A DNA stretch of 64,000 nucleotides from Apoda limacodes (GCA_946406115.1 OX291551.1:10850001-10914000), one strand, 5' to 3'; shown: positions 21,101 to 32,787, numbered from the stretch's first letter. Translations and numbers: made by a program. The notes: generated by a model from the sequence alone, not told the origin.

Positions 21101-22430
21101 TCATGAAGATATCGTATGCTGTTAACAAATGTCAAAATTATGGATATGCAGCACGAACAGTATCGAAGGTGAAACAGAACCAGCTGTGCCATCAACCTAA
21201 ATGTCCATGCTTTCAAAAGTGACTGATTTAATTACAGCTCTTGCCCAATAGGAAAATAGGCACTTATTTTCACAAACCCAACAGTCTCTAAAGGCTTGTC
21301 CAGTAATGACCTTCTGCAATCGAAATATTAGTTGCAATTTTATTTCGTACACGGTCTGGACAGTATCATTCGAACAGTGCGGACCACACAGGCAACTAAA
21401 AACATGGTGATTTTTTTTCTAAAACTGGATGTGATAATAAATTAGGAGCAGACTTTTAGGTAGATTGAAGAAAAAGTATTTTTGTAGTATATTATGACAT
21501 ATGTGCAAAAAAGAGCTGGTTGGTTCTTCGAAATCTTTAATCGCCAGGGACAAAAAATCATTTCAATTTGAAATGTGAATATTGTTAGTTAATGTTTTAT
21601 TTAACAAAGAGAACATGATTACGAACATTGTAGTAGGCATGACAAAATAAATAAAATATTTTTTTTTTTTTTAAAGAGAAAATGCGAAATGCATTCCGTA
21701 TTCGTGATTGTTTACTTAAATACGGATTTATGCTGATACTTTTATTAAAGAAATGAGTGCTTCTTCCTCAAGTAGCGATAATAAAAGAATTATATATTAT
21801 AGAAATACATATTGTATTGTATCGGATAAATCTACAACTGTAACTGATGGTCCTAATAAAACTGTAACATTGCATTTCCATAATTTGTTCATATATAAAC
21901 ATTAGCCTCTAGTTGTTCCTATGTTATAACTCAATACCTGCAAAACCTACTTTTCTTAGTCATAAGTTGTACTTACTTATTTTTTCACAGAGGGTGATAA
22001 AAAGCAGCGTGTATCCACGGCCGCAAAATAATTTCACCTCATGCGCTGTTCTTTAAAACTCTCATTGTGTTCAGGATTCTATTTGAGAATTAGATTCAAA
22101 TAGCGCCCTCGACGTAAAAATATTAGTTTGCCCCCTTGTGATACAATCTACTATTCTTACCCTCGGGATAAAAGCTTTAGTCGTTTGCCTACATCTTACG
22201 TTAAAACTAGCTCGCATTCTCGCATGAAAGAAAGGCGTACTTATCCGTGAGATAAAGTGCAAATAGTAGTATTTAATTATGATTCTCCTGTAATATAAAT
22301 ATTTATTAATATTTTTCAGGTAAACGACGAAAACGTTACATCCATGAAAACTCCAGAAGTAATCGACTTGCTGAGGATACTGCGCGGCTCAATATGCATC
22401 ACTGTGCTGCGACCTCACAACCCTCACTGA
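14965..22430 (+). CDS. Multi-PDZ scaffold protein, 3' part (10 exons)
   Basis: Joined exons 14965-15143, 15262-15403, 15636-15650, 15753-15905, 16253-16434, 17162-17304, 19334-19600, 20180-20337, 20750-20905 and 22320-22430 give 501 codons and a TGA at 22428, with every frame closing. Domain order: second half of a PDZ domain (EALEVLR...RVELRV), a Pro-rich and Ser/Arg-rich linker, a complete PDZ domain (SLGF loop, GRIQPGDRIVAVND, helix SHAEAVAFLR), a roughly 210-residue low-complexity linker, and a last complete PDZ domain (RLGF loop, GRLRRGDVILQVND, helix KTPEVIDLLR) that ends seven residues before the C-terminus. PDZ domains bind C-terminal peptides of membrane or junction proteins; the middle domain has the His of class I binders, while the last has Thr there. 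No kinase, phosphatase or GUK domain is seen. PTPN13-, MPDZ/Patj- or big bang-type scaffolds are all possible; I do not assign a name. N-terminal exons lie upstream and were not found. Confidence 0.85.
15262..15403 (+). CDS. PDZ gene exon b: Ser/Arg-rich linker
   Basis: Acceptor ctccag ends at 15261. It encodes RLSQTTSSATTSSSEGRGRR and a charged tail ending DRPLPVYDIQYG. The donor chosen is gggGTACAT at 15404; an alternative, phase-compatible donor GTGTAC at 15383 would drop seven residues, so alternative splicing is possible. Confidence 0.65.
15636..15650 (+). CDS. PDZ gene micro-exon c (15 nt)
   Basis: It is flanked by cgtctcag and gtaagc and encodes DDGTV in phase 0, leading directly into EFDIVMTK of the next exon. 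Its size (five codons), clean splice sites and fitting frame support it, but transcript data are needed. Skipping it would keep the frame. Confidence 0.6.
15753..15905 (+). CDS. PDZ gene exon d: first two thirds of PDZ domain 2
   Basis: Acceptor ttttttag ends at 15752 and donor gtaagt starts at 15906. It encodes EFDIVMTKVNGSLGFTLR with the SLGF carboxylate-binding loop, and ends GRIQPGDRIVA. Confidence 0.9.
16253..16434 (+). CDS. PDZ gene exon e: end of PDZ domain 2
   Basis: It starts VNDTPMSNMSHAEAVAFLRA; the His at the start of helix B marks class I specificity. After RLRLYRD a Pro-rich linker begins (SPVSPKEG...KPKPPLR). Donor gtttgt at 16435 is a weaker match than the others in this gene. 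Confidence 0.88.
16435..17161 (+). other. Intron of the PDZ gene
   Basis: No repeat boundary or extra exon is recognised in these 727 bases. Confidence 0.6.
17162..17304 (+). CDS. PDZ gene exon f: linker
   Basis: Acceptor ataaacag, donor gtaagc. It encodes AEAVSMLCDLAARRLTPDAA, then SPCLSPRKFRKLTKENNHYE. No known domain; the basic PRKFRKLTK patch stands out. Confidence 0.8.
17941..18217. repeat. 142-bp tandem duplication
   Basis: Copies start at 17941 and 18083, both with cggccaat(t/c)attgaatcgtg and both ending ggtccaattatgtcgt. Differences are scattered substitutions and small indels. It lies inside a PDZ-gene intron. Confidence 0.85.
19005..19090 (-). mobile_element. 3' tail of the LINE family at 26690
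   Basis: ggtgggaaacaagcttacgg, tggtaagcggtcacc and gcctatggacgcttgcaaca match 26712-26790 closely. It is only a short tail, 5'-truncated, in minus orientation, inside an intron. Confidence 0.75.
19334..19600 (+). CDS. PDZ gene exon g: long disordered linker
   Basis: Acceptor cattacag, donor gtaaat. It encodes VPSVSHNYALNNLDNDALN through FPVDSSDEPVSMPVELSSDE to SDGSSDRHKDEG: acidic, Ser-rich and probably disordered. No domain recognised. Confidence 0.85.
19862..20015 (+). mobile_element. LINE C-terminal tail with readable last codons
   Basis: The + strand reads FFKKEDIGFLTGRQRASDTS then GVASVHRPR and a stop, the C-terminal end of the same LINE ORF found at 26690. It is followed by the tail wording cggtgaccgctttccaccag. 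It sits in a PDZ-gene intron. Confidence 0.75.
20180..20337 (+). CDS. PDZ gene exon h: charged linker
   Basis: Acceptor tttacag, donor gtgaga. It encodes GNGLKKWKGVALSPDNERKS and a Lys/Glu-rich tail ending PPRQNTSTEPT. It joins in phase 0 to the last PDZ domain. Confidence 0.82.
20338..20749 (+). other. Intron of the PDZ gene
   Basis: 412 bases with no repeat boundary or additional exon recognised. Confidence 0.6.
20750..20905 (+). CDS. PDZ gene exon i: first two thirds of PDZ domain 3
   Basis: Acceptor tttacag, donor gtaaca. It encodes IVTVELNRGWNSRLGFSVQS with an RLGF loop and ends GRLRRGDVILQ. The exon stops at the same place in the fold as exon d. Confidence 0.9.
20906..22319 (+). other. 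Last intron of the PDZ gene
   Basis: 1.4 kb, AT-rich, with a T run at about 21657-21674. No named repeat or exon found. Confidence 0.6.
22320..22430 (+). CDS. PDZ gene terminal exon j
   Basis: Acceptor tttttcag. It encodes VNDENVTSMKTPEVIDLLRI, then SICITVLRPHNPH and TGA. Helix B begins with Thr where class I PDZ domains have His, so binding preference may differ from domain 2. Confidence 0.9.
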   Translation, partial: VNDENVTSMKTPEVIDLLRILRGSICITVLRPHNPH

Positions 22431-23090
22431 ACCCTTTACAAATTGTGATATTTAACTTGTACCTAACACCAATCATGTCTTACAATTTTTGTGCAGTCAA
22501 ATAATGGTGTGTTTGGTTATAATAACACAGGGATATGACACATTATGTGTGTAGCATTTCTTTTAGTTACAGACATTATATGTCAACTATAAAAAAATGT
22601 ATGATAATTGCTTTAATCAATTTATCAGAAAACAAAAATTGAATCTTTAAAAGTGGTCAGCTCTAAGAGTACTTAAATGCTTTAATCTCACATAAAATAC
22701 ATACCATCTGCAACAAAAATATATAAATATATAGGTATGTTAGATACAAAAAAAAGAATTTTCACTCTTCACCTTGAATAGTTCCTATGATGTGTCTCAC
22801 AACAGTCACAATAAATAATATTCTGCATACATAAGTTATCTAGTATTGTATTTATAAGTACACTTAAAGATAGGCTAAAATAAAATGCCTATATATACGT
22901 AATTCGTTAAGAGAATATCTCATGGAATTGATCTCCTTAGGAATCTCATTGAAAATTACAATAATTTGTAAAGCAAAAATATTTTTTCAAATTCCGTAAT
23001 ACTGGTTGAAAGAATAATATAATTATTACTGGTAAAACTTATAAATAGGTACTATGACCAAACTTAAACAACGAAATGTACTTTTTATAA

Positions 23091-23148
<58 letters not shown>

Positions 23149-26100
23149 CCTCATTTTTTTAACTACAATACCGCAGAAATTATTTCAAATAAGTTATAAG
23201 TAAAGTTTTAAAATACTGATAATTTTCCACACTTTATCATCTGACTATAGCATACACCTAGCCCAAATACTAAATTTTGTTGGACCATAACTACGAATTT
23301 AGGTGATAAAAACTAAAGTCCCAACATAAGAATTCAAGAATTAAATGCACGGTTTACTTTACACATATTTAAATAAGCAAGATAGATATTATAATATATT
23401 CATTGAAAAATTATACGTGCAAGTAACAAAGGACTGCGGCACAAAAATACTTGCCCGTGTTGTAATCAATCGCATATAAATATATGTTGATAGAAACACC
23501 ATTACAGTGTTGGGACATTCAAATAATGGTAATAAATAATGTTGCGAACGAATCGCATACCAATGAATGTCAACAATTTCCGGGCAATGTCGGTTTTGTC
23601 ACGATAGGGTAGCATTCCTAAGCTAATACTACCCGACAATAAAATGGTCATTGTCGACTATGCACCCGTTACGAACAGATATATACACATATTAAAGATA
23701 AACATTACTATTTTAATTTAATGACAAAATCCATATAGCAGCTACTTGTTTATTGATATTATTAAATTTAGACTTCCTGCACATAGGGTAACTTAACTAG
23801 TAATGAATAAAAAAAAATACATTAAACAAAAACCATAAAGTAAGCAATAAAATCACTGTTAAGGAAGATTATTATAAAATAAATCAGTTTTATCGTTTTA
23901 CAGAAAGATATATTATAATTATTGTAAATATCTATTGAATTTAAAAAATCTAGTCAAAACTAAAATTTCATTGATATGATCTGACCAGAAATGGTTAATT
24001 CGTGATATAATATAAATAATAATTTAATATGGACATATGAATTTAATATAGTATAAAGTAGAAAAAGAGCCATATTTTATTACATACTGGCATAATCATA
24101 TATTATTTTTAAAAAGTCACTTTTAGTAATATATCTATCAATATTTCTTATTAATTAATTGTTGTCAACTATAAGAGATTTTATCGACAAATCGACTCAG
24201 ATATATTTTAAGATTAAATTAAATGTTTTTGTAGAGGTATTCGTGATTGTAAATAAATGTATTAATAGCACGAACGAATAAAAAACTGATATTCTAAAAT
24301 ATTGTGATGAATTTGTGTTAGTATGAATACCATACTGTACCTATAGATGATTTAAGCAAGCTTTAGTCAAATGTAGGCGTATTATGAAATATGGAAATTA
24401 AAATCCATTTAGGAACAATCACTAGGTACTTTCACTGTCTTATTACCTATAGGTATATGTAATGAATGAGAGTTGTTATTGTTTGGGTCCACTTTCATTG
24501 TATCACCTTGTATTTTGCCATAATTTATTAACTAAGATTAAAATTTCAGAGACTTGTGTATAAACTAAGGTTCACTGTCGTAACTTATCGCATCCACTCG
24601 CATCAAAAAGAAATAAACACAGGTGTAAGCGATACTTAGTTTGCAAATTTAATTAAATAACGGCATTCATAATTACATAAGACAATATCATAATTTATCA
24701 TTGCTTTTATAAAATTTGTTTTCTAATTTGTGGCGCAACACCTGTGTTTTATTTTCTATTAACGCGATAATTAACGACTCCTAAGCCTAAGTGTGGCCAA
24801 CTTTAATAAAACGCATAAATCTTCGTTTATTGCTAGTTTACAGGACAAACAACTAGTTATCATTCATTTAATAATATAGTTTTAAATGTGTTTAAAAGAG
24901 CATAAAGCAAATTTCTCTAATTCTGAATTGTAATTCCATACATAGCAGGGCTTTTGTAGAGCACGTCAAGAAATATTTATTTAAAAAATAATACAAAGAA
25001 TTATGCGTTATGATCACATGTGCGATATGTATCACCCGTGTGTGATGAATACCTGTTAAAAAATAATGCTTGCTACTGTACGATATTCATACATTTTCCT
25101 AGTATAAAACAATTTTGGATAATTTCAATAAAAAGGAAATACTATCCTAACTTATCAACAAGTGGAATCTTTACTAGAATAAGAATTCTTAAAAGAATTG
25201 AATCATTAATTTATTTTATGGTGCTCAATTTTTTAGAATTATATTATCCATATAGGTACTATTTTTTGTCGACCATGGCAAAATGCCTTAAACATACTAT
25301 ATGTCAAAAGAAATCGTTTAATTTAATTGTAAATTATTCTTACATGTTGCTACAGTCATGGAAAGGTGAGTGGATGTAAATTATTCTTTAAATTACTACA
25401 TACATAATATAAAATATAATGAAATATAAATTAGTCGCGTGTTTTTTTTGTGTCCTGGTTTCAATCACCTTATTAATGATGTAAAAACTTGAGTGTAGTT
25501 AAAATTACCTACATTCTTGCTCCAAGGAACTTTTCCGTCCCGAAAATTCCGCTTTGTACACTGACAAGCAAAATAACAGTCACCTATATAAACAACGATA
25601 TTTTATAAACTAGTAAAGATACATAACTTCATGGAACAAAAAGTATATTAAAAAGAGTTTTATTTTACATATAAATAATTAAATAAAAGATTAAATACAC
25701 ATCAATGTTCCTCTGACTTCATAGAGCTATCATGAGTTGTTTAGGAAATATTGTCGTTTATGTAAGTGACTAGTTATTTATGCTCGTCAGTGTATCAACT
25801 TCCTGTAGCTTTCAAATCTACACAATTTTTTGGCTTCAAAATTTCAAAGTTACTTTGTTTTCACAGTCGATGACTGTTGATAGAAGTAGAATTAGAAGAA
25901 GTCGACAATGTTTTTTTACAAGAAACAAATTTTAAATAAGAGTCAGCCAGAAACTTATAAAAGGTTTAGCAGTCTTTTTGTAAGCTTTTATTTAACTTTC
26001 AATATTTCTACGTAGATTTATAATGTATGATGTCTACTGTTTATAGTGTAATCACTGTTTTTCAAAGTGTTCTTTATAATTCGCCCTTTCCTTTAGAACG

Positions 26101-26689
26101 CTATCTCCGCCACTTCTAATATTATTTATGCTGCAAATAAGATTTTGATAACTTATCTCTTTGGTTTATCAAAATAATGGTTATCAATTTAGTGTCGGCA
26201 AGTGAAAGTTCCGTTGACTACCCTTGGACTCCATCTATGTTATGGTGCTTTTGTACAAAATTCCTATGAATATTTTAAACTCAATGTTCATACATTGAAA
26301 CCAACTTAATATACACAAATACAATATACCTGCTGTAAGCTGTCGAGGAGTAAGGTAATCTGTAGACTGTCCTTGTAGCAGCACCAAATCAAGGTTGTCA
26401 AATTAGTTTAGTATCATCGTATTTACATTGGGTATCAAATTTCCAATTTTCACCAAACATAACTAAGAACCATTTTGATTAGACAGAAAAAACGCATTAA
26501 AAAGGTTTGTGCATCTTCGGGTCGCTACGGAGCCACAGACAGAAACTGACTTATACAAGCACACTCACTATATAAGCTTAAAGGCCTGTTCTTACAAGAT
26601 TTTAAAAAGCGTCGTTGACGAACAGTGCTCGATAAAAAAGTGCCGCGCTTTAAAACCGCCTTCATGTGAATAAATACATGGGTATCGTT
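22431..26689. other. 3' flank of the PDZ gene and intergenic DNA
   Basis: Very AT-rich. Possible polyadenylation signals (aataaa) occur at about 22810 and 22875, so the 3' UTR is probably 380 bases or more. The 119-codon frame at 25020-25379 has AT-driven composition and no domain, so I do not count it. No element boundary is recognised apart from the (TA)n tract. Confidence 0.45.
23094..23144. repeat. (TA)n microsatellite
   Basis: About 25 uninterrupted TA units lie downstream of the PDZ-gene stop. Likely length-polymorphic. Confidence 0.95.
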
Positions 26690-28030
26690 TTGTTTTTTTT
26701 TTTTTTATACAAATGCAAAGGTGGCAAACAAGCTTACGGTCCGCCTGATGGTAAGCGGTCACCGTAGCCTATGGACGCTTGCAACACCAGGGGTATCACT
26801 TGCGCGTTGCCGACCCTTCAGAAATCTAATAACTTCTTTCTTGAAGAACTCCATACTGTAGTCCTTGCAGAAAACCTTAGCAGGGAGCTCATTCATAACT
26901 TAAGCTTCTCTGAAACCGTACTGTACGCGACTTTAGGTTCTAAAGTGTGAGAATGAATTCCCTGCCGATGGCGAGCGGTGCGATGGTAGAAAGTAGCCGT
27001 GGGCATCATTTCGAACAATTCCTCAGAACACAACCCATTGTACAAGCGGTAGAACACACACAGGGAGGCAAAATCTCTGCTCAGACTTAAGGGCTCGATA
27101 CCGCAAGTGAGTTTGGAATCGTGACAATTCTCACAGCCCGTCGTTGAACAGAGTCAAAAGGGCCAAGGTGGTATCCGGGTGCACCAGCCCAGAGATGGCA
27201 GCAGTACTCCATATGGGGCCGAACTTGCCACTTGTAAAGTAACAACCTTTGCCCCGACGTGAAATACCGCTTCGCTCTGTCCAAGTTTTTTGGACGCCAG
27301 CTTCACCTTATCTTGTAAATGATCTCGAAACTGAACATCGCTGGAAATGTCGACACCAAGGATCCCAATGCTCTTGGAGTGTTCTGGAATTGTGGTACTA
27401 CAGTGAATGGAGTTTTCTTAGCGGTGAACTTGTGTCTTTGTAGGGTTGAATCGGACCAAGTTTACCCGGCCCAGTCAGAGACCTTGGACAGTGTGGTCTC
27501 GATTTGAGACACAAGTTCTCCGCGGTTTTGCTCCACAACGGAACGAGGGATGTTTGCACGACCCGTGTAAAAAGCGTCTCCAGTACTGTCATCTGCATAG
27601 CAATGTATGTTGTTGATGTCCAACATGTCATTGATATGCAGTAGAAACAGCGTAGGAGAAAGCACAGAGCTTTGCGGGACACCAGCATTAATGTCCATGC
27701 TATCAGAGCAACTACCGTCAACTACGGTTCGTATGCGTTTGCCGGACAAACAGCTAGCCACCCATTTGCACAAACCCTCGGGCACTCCGTAAGATGGCAA
27801 CTTCGATAGAAGACCCCGGTGCCAGACCCGATCGAACGCCTTCGCTATGTCCAGGCTACATGCCAATGCCTCCCCCTGCCACTCAATGGCTAGTGCCCAT
27901 CGGTGTGTGGGATACACTAGAAGGTCACCAGTCGAGCGACCGTGGCACCATATTGACGGTCACTGACCAGGTCGTGTACTAGGTATCTTAGAAGCTGTGT
28001 GTTGATCACACGCTCCATCACCTTTTGTAC
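26690..28030 (-). mobile_element. Decayed LINE with poly(A) tail
   Basis: The + strand T run at 26692-26706 is the poly(A) tail of a minus-strand element. Reading minus, the ORF ends KGRQRASDTPGVASVHRLR and a stop at about 26770, and upstream lie the RT relics (27087-27917). It is truncated at about 28030, where the last readable words are VMERVINTQLLRYLVHDLVS. This copy is the reference for the tails at 6731, 19005, 19862, 31582, 45628 and 60500. Clade: jockey/CR1 group; I do not separate them. Confidence 0.8.
26770..28025 (-). pseudogene. Reverse transcriptase of the LINE at 26690 (broken)
   Basis: The longest open part (27462-27917) holds LACSLDIAKAFDRVWHRGLL with the catalytic Asp, NAGVPQSSVLSPTLFLLHIN and the CYADDSTGDAF box. 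The canonical VPQG Gly has become Ser. A frameshift follows near 27460, then LVRFNPTKTQVHR and SIGILGVDISSDVQFRDHL in another frame, then RYFTSGQRLLLYKWQVRPHM at 27087-27284. Several frameshifts and stops mean it cannot make a working protein. Confidence 0.82.
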
Positions 28031-28450
28031 CAATTAAAACGTTTTTTAACGCCTGTTGAAACACCGCTTGTGCGAATGAGGCCTAAAGCTTAATGATTTA
28101 AGCCTCTGTTTGTGTCCAGATACGTATTATTCGCCCGATCCAACCAACAGTATCCGTATCGACGTATCAATATCGTCTCGTATCCAGCTTCCGTTTGTAG
28201 ACGCCTCGGTTTTATCTGTATCATTGCCATGATCCTGTTTTAAATTGGCAAGAGTTCTGTGTCCGCTCTCGATCTAATCGCATCCGCAACTCCTTCGATG
28301 ATCAAACGAAAACCAAACTGGTTAATTGAGACCGCGTATCATGATTTTGTATCGCAACCCGTCCACATACGCGATCATGATACGCGTTGGCAATACGTAC
28401 ATCGTAATCATATCGGGCAAATGGTATATATCTGGCTTTAGTTCTGGCTG
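28031..28450. repeat. Region dotted with GATACG/CGTATC words
   Basis: gatacg or its complement recurs at about 28119, 28150-28175, 28190, 28337, 28376 and near 28393, in both orientations (gtatccgtatcgacgtatc; catgatacgcg). It may be the interior of a non-autonomous DNA element, but no terminal inverted repeat was found. Confidence 0.35.
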
Positions 28451-31400
28451 AAATAAAAAAACGCGCGGGCCTGACCATTCTAAGTTTATTTTTTTCATGA
28501 AGAAGTCCTATTTTAAGTAAAAGATCAATGGAAGAATCCTACTTGACTGAGCAGCGTTCGGAAATAACGTAACATTTTTACGTTAAAAGTAATCAGGGAG
28601 GTTATTGGGAACAGTTATTCGAACTCTGGAATTCGAGTGAATAATTAATGGAAATTTGACTTACCTTTCGAAACCCGTGACTGTACTTGCATACATTTTT
28701 CTCTCTAATTATCAAAGTTCGATTAGCTCGAGACTGTTCCCAATAAGGTTCCATGATGTTGATAACAACTAATATATATAATTATTATTAATACCACAAC
28801 TAAATTAAATAAATGTTATTATTATACTGTAATCACACGACCGTGGCTAAGGGGGGGCATTGTGGGGCAGTGCCCCACCTTGAAATACTAATGCCCTACC
28901 TTAAAAATACCATAAACTAAGGTATAATATATATAAATTGTTTTCCTGTAATATAAATTAATAAAAAAATATTGTTTACTACTAGCGACATCTATCAAAT
29001 GAATTCTGAATCAACTATGGTTTTTCGCAATCATAGTAGGTAATATATAATACTGGCAGAAGCCCATATATGCAAAATGGTTACATTATGGTGGCATCTA
29101 AAGAGTGTACCTATGTTACCATTTACTCTTGTTTTCCTGCGCTCCCGCCCAATTACCTACTTAATGAACCTAAAACACGCTCACAAGCAGGTACAATAAT
29201 TAATGATAAAAAAATTACCTGCGCCCTACATGAAACTACCGCTGCCCTACCTTAGATTCAACTTTAGCTACAGCCCTGTGTAATCAGTACTAAGATAACA
29301 GTGTATACTTAAAACCATAAAATTATGTGGTTATTATCTTTTCCAATGACACCTTAGAAATAATTTATTTATGTCTGTCCGTATCTCACAGCCCCATAAT
29401 TCCACTGTCGTTGCATTAATTTTAATAAGATATCCCATGTGAATAACCCATAGACATAGTTAATGTACTGCGCATTTCCTAGCCAGATGTAAAAAAAAAG
29501 GTTGCAATAACATAGACAAAGCGAAACTGTGGTGTCTCTTGTATATTTATAACTTGTTTTAATATACATCAACAAACAAAATGGTTAACGTTGATAGAAA
29601 GAGAAGAGTTACTAAAATGTGGCCAATTTCGTTACGCAGGCTATTACGCAGTCCATAGGACAGATTACAGCACTCGAATTCTATGGAACCGCCACACACG
29701 ATACTAAAAATTTTTTTTTTAATCAAAATAAAAAAGTTTTGTAGCTCTCCATACTTTGCGCTAAGGAATAAAATTTTATTATTCGCGCACCCCACAGTGA
29801 GGTTTATCGTTGGATAGGTATTAAAATGCATTAAGGTTTTCAAATACTTTTTCTCGGAGCTGCGCATAAATATTTATAGAGCTACAACAAAAACAAATAA
29901 AATGACTTTTTTTCCATTTTTTTTTTAGTTTTAATTAGAGCTAATTTTAATTGTGTACTTTAAAATCCATTTATAACACTTAAACATTATATGGGTACAC
30001 CTGTTTATGGTTTCATATTCAACACGTCATGTAACTTAACTTAGGTACGTCCTCGTTAGTACGGTTCCCGCATATATTGCATCACTATCGATGCATGACT
30101 ACTGCTCGATAAGTACCCGTTTATTGAACTCAATGTTTTAACTAAACTAGGTAAGGTAACCTAAGATTTCATAAAAAATGTCGAAGCTCCAACTGTATAT
30201 TACTTTATTACTGCCGTAGGTTCACTTGTGTACATTTCGAAATATAAAGAATTACGTTTACTGCTATCCTTACTGCGCTCATTAGAACCTCCTTAATAAA
30301 ACTACTGTAAATCAGGCTTAAGATTTGTATACAAAATTCAAAAAAATGCATTTTCTAAACTCACTTTACAATCATTTCTTATGATTTGACTCTCATCTGG
30401 TTACAATTATGTCAGAACTCACAAAGGCTAAAGTTGTCAAATAACATCTGTGACATATATACAGACACCGAAGTCTCACCATAGGAGTTCCTCTTTACCT
30501 TTTTGTTCGGAACCCTAATAAAGGCGCACGTTGCAGCTCAGAAGCGCCGCCATTAGATTATTTTTAATTCTCTTTGTAAAAACCGATTTTAAAAAGCGAA
30601 ATGTTGCAAATATATAACTACTTAGTCAAAGGCTATTTTTAAAACGCTTTAGGTATATTGTACCTAGAAAATATCTTTGAATTTTAGCAAACATTTCTGC
30701 TAAAAATGGCCGTTTTTTGAAGAAGTAAATCCTCTATACTTCACTACAACTTACATGTGCAATGTACAAATAACACAATTCGTTCTTAAAATAATTTTTT
30801 AATGATTTGACTATTCTTGTATTTTGCTGTCTAAGAATAGGAAGTTAAAAGAAAGTTTTAATATAGCATTACTTCCGTTCGGTCATCTCTTGAAGTAAAC
30901 CTTTTACTCTATTTTTACGAAACATTAAACAACTTAACCTACCACAGCAAAGTTGGTATAGTAACGTACCTACATATACCTACCTAAGTCACGGTCAGCG
31001 CACGTCCACCGCGTCGCGTCATGACCACGACCGCTGGGGAAGCTTGGTCGTGCTTGGCTACGCACCAACTGTTCTTGATCTGAACTCTCTACCCTACTGC
31101 TAGAAACCGTATTTTCAATCAGCGACATATGGCTGACAGGCAAGGCAGATATGCTTGTTCCTTACCTACAAGTTGTTTCAAAGTTCACATAAACATGAGA
31201 TTTTGCTCGCGATTTCGATTATGCTCTTCAGCAGATGCGCAAATTTTCAGATAGAGCTATTGGATATAGCTCAATTTTCGTGCAATGCAACTCACCGAAA
31301 TATGTACGTGTTTCACGTAATCTTTGGTGCAACCAATATTATTTATACGCAGCTTGCACTGAGTCGCCTTACTAATTTCACTTACTAATACCACAAAGGC

Positions 31401-31581
31401 TAATTAAACATGTGTTAAAAGTTTTTAATCGATATGTGAAGCCCGGAATATGCGTGCATTTTTCTATTGCTATCGCTCTGACTGCTGTCTGTCTGTCTCT
31501 CTATACGCCCGTATATCACTGGTCCCTAGTATGAGCTCGTAAACAGAATTAGTAACATACCTTAAATTTAGATTTTCTATG
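28451..31581. other. Intergenic DNA with SINE scraps
   Basis: Recognisable pieces are a run of g with gcattgtggggcagtgcccc at 28852-28880, the motif shared with 7655 at 29768-29825, and a SINE 3' end at about 30505-30526 (gttcggaaccctaataaag). A stretch at 30540-30665 starting agcgccgccattagat is related to 41593-41720. No host gene is seen. Confidence 0.4.
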
Positions 31582-31745
31582 TGTTTTTTTTTTTATATCA
31601 CGAAGTTGGCAAACAAGCTTGCGGTCCACCTGACGGTACCTAAGCGGTTACCGCAGCCAATGGACTCTTGCAACACCAGGGGCTTACAGGGACGCTTACA
31701 ACACTCGCTCGTTGCTGACCCTTCAAAAATTTAATAACTTCGTGA
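31582..31745 (-). mobile_element. LINE 3' tail (family of 26690)
   Basis: A T run, then ggcaaacaagcttgcggtcc, taagcggttaccgcagcc and ggactcttgcaacaccagg, match the tail of the 26690 LINE. It contains a small internal duplication (ggacgcttacaacac). Minus orientation, 5'-truncated. Confidence 0.72.
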
Positions 31746-31974
31746 AGATGTTGGCCCAAATTCAAATAGGAATTATAGAAATAAAATGTTTTTAAATATA
31801 TGTTTCAGGGGGTGTAATAGGTACATGAAAAATGTGATGAGATCTGGTATGACTACAACTTATTAAGAAGAGCACAAATATATTTATTCATATATATTAG
31901 GAGCCGACAAAAATATTAGCTTTACACCATTTTCATCACTCGCCACACTCAATATCTAACTAGAAGAAAACGAT

Positions 31975-32342
31975 TTGCGACGTCTCGCAGTGTGCTTCAT
32001 ACAAACGAATTTCCTACTTATTTTTGACATTTACTGATCAAACACTGTGAAATTTTGTAGACACGATCTTAATCCCAATCTGTGTCTGTAGTTTTTTTTT
32101 GAAAATCTTCACATGTTTTTATTAACTTTAAATCGTATTTGAGATCATATATATTAAAAACTAGAATCCTGCATAGCTTTAAAACAATACAATTTAATTA
32201 GAAACTGGCACACTGCAGACCGAAATGTTTATTCTTAGATCAGGTTTTTCGAAATTTCACGATGTTTGATAAAGAAGTGTCAAAAATAAGTGGAGAAATT
32301 CATTTGTATGTCGGTACCACGCTGCGACGCGCTGTGAAACAT
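31975..32342. mobile_element. Foldback MITE with about 80-bp inverted arms, copy 1
   Basis: The left arm at about 31975-32057 (cttcatacaaacgaatttcc, acttatttttgacattta, atcaaacactgtgaaattt) is the reverse complement of the right arm at about 32259-32340 with roughly one mismatch in six. The interior contains ctagaatcctgcatagc and gaaactggcacactgcagac. A second copy lies at 55389. Non-coding, so mobilised in trans if at all. Confidence 0.78.
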
Positions 32343-32715
32343 ATTCTCCTAAGTTAGGAATTATGTAAACAACATATTTTCAGTATATTATGAACCTACA
32401 ACATAAGCCATAGTTCAACAACAAATATCTGTAAATAATTTACGTAACGTAAAAGTTCAAGTCGCACTTGTCTAGTTTTTCTGTATCAATTAAAAAATGT
32501 AAAAGTCAGCAACATTGGACTGTAAATAAGTCATAAAATAACATTATATTTGTTTAATATTTAATTTTCATGTACAAAATTTCCTCTGAGCCTTTTCTAC
32601 CTATATTGTAACATTATCTGCAACCATACTTACTGACCAAAGAATATTATAATTATATCAAAAGCAATTCTGCATAGGCATATGCATAGGTAACGCACTA
32701 ACTACTCGTTAGTGC

Positions 32716-32787
32716 GATACGCCCCACTATAGGGGCACAGACCTCTTCTTGATACGCCCCACAACAAGGGTACAGACCTCTCCTTGA
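32716..32787. repeat. Two tandem copies of a 36-bp unit
   Basis: gatacgccccacta..ggggcacagacctcttctt is followed by gatacgccccacaa..gggtacagacctctcctt. It sits just outside the TIR element at 32813. Confidence 0.75.

Noticed and set aside
25020..25379. 119-codon + strand frame
   Set aside because: Composition follows the AT-rich background (Tyr, Phe, Ile, Lys, Asn), with no domain and no GC or codon signature of coding DNA.
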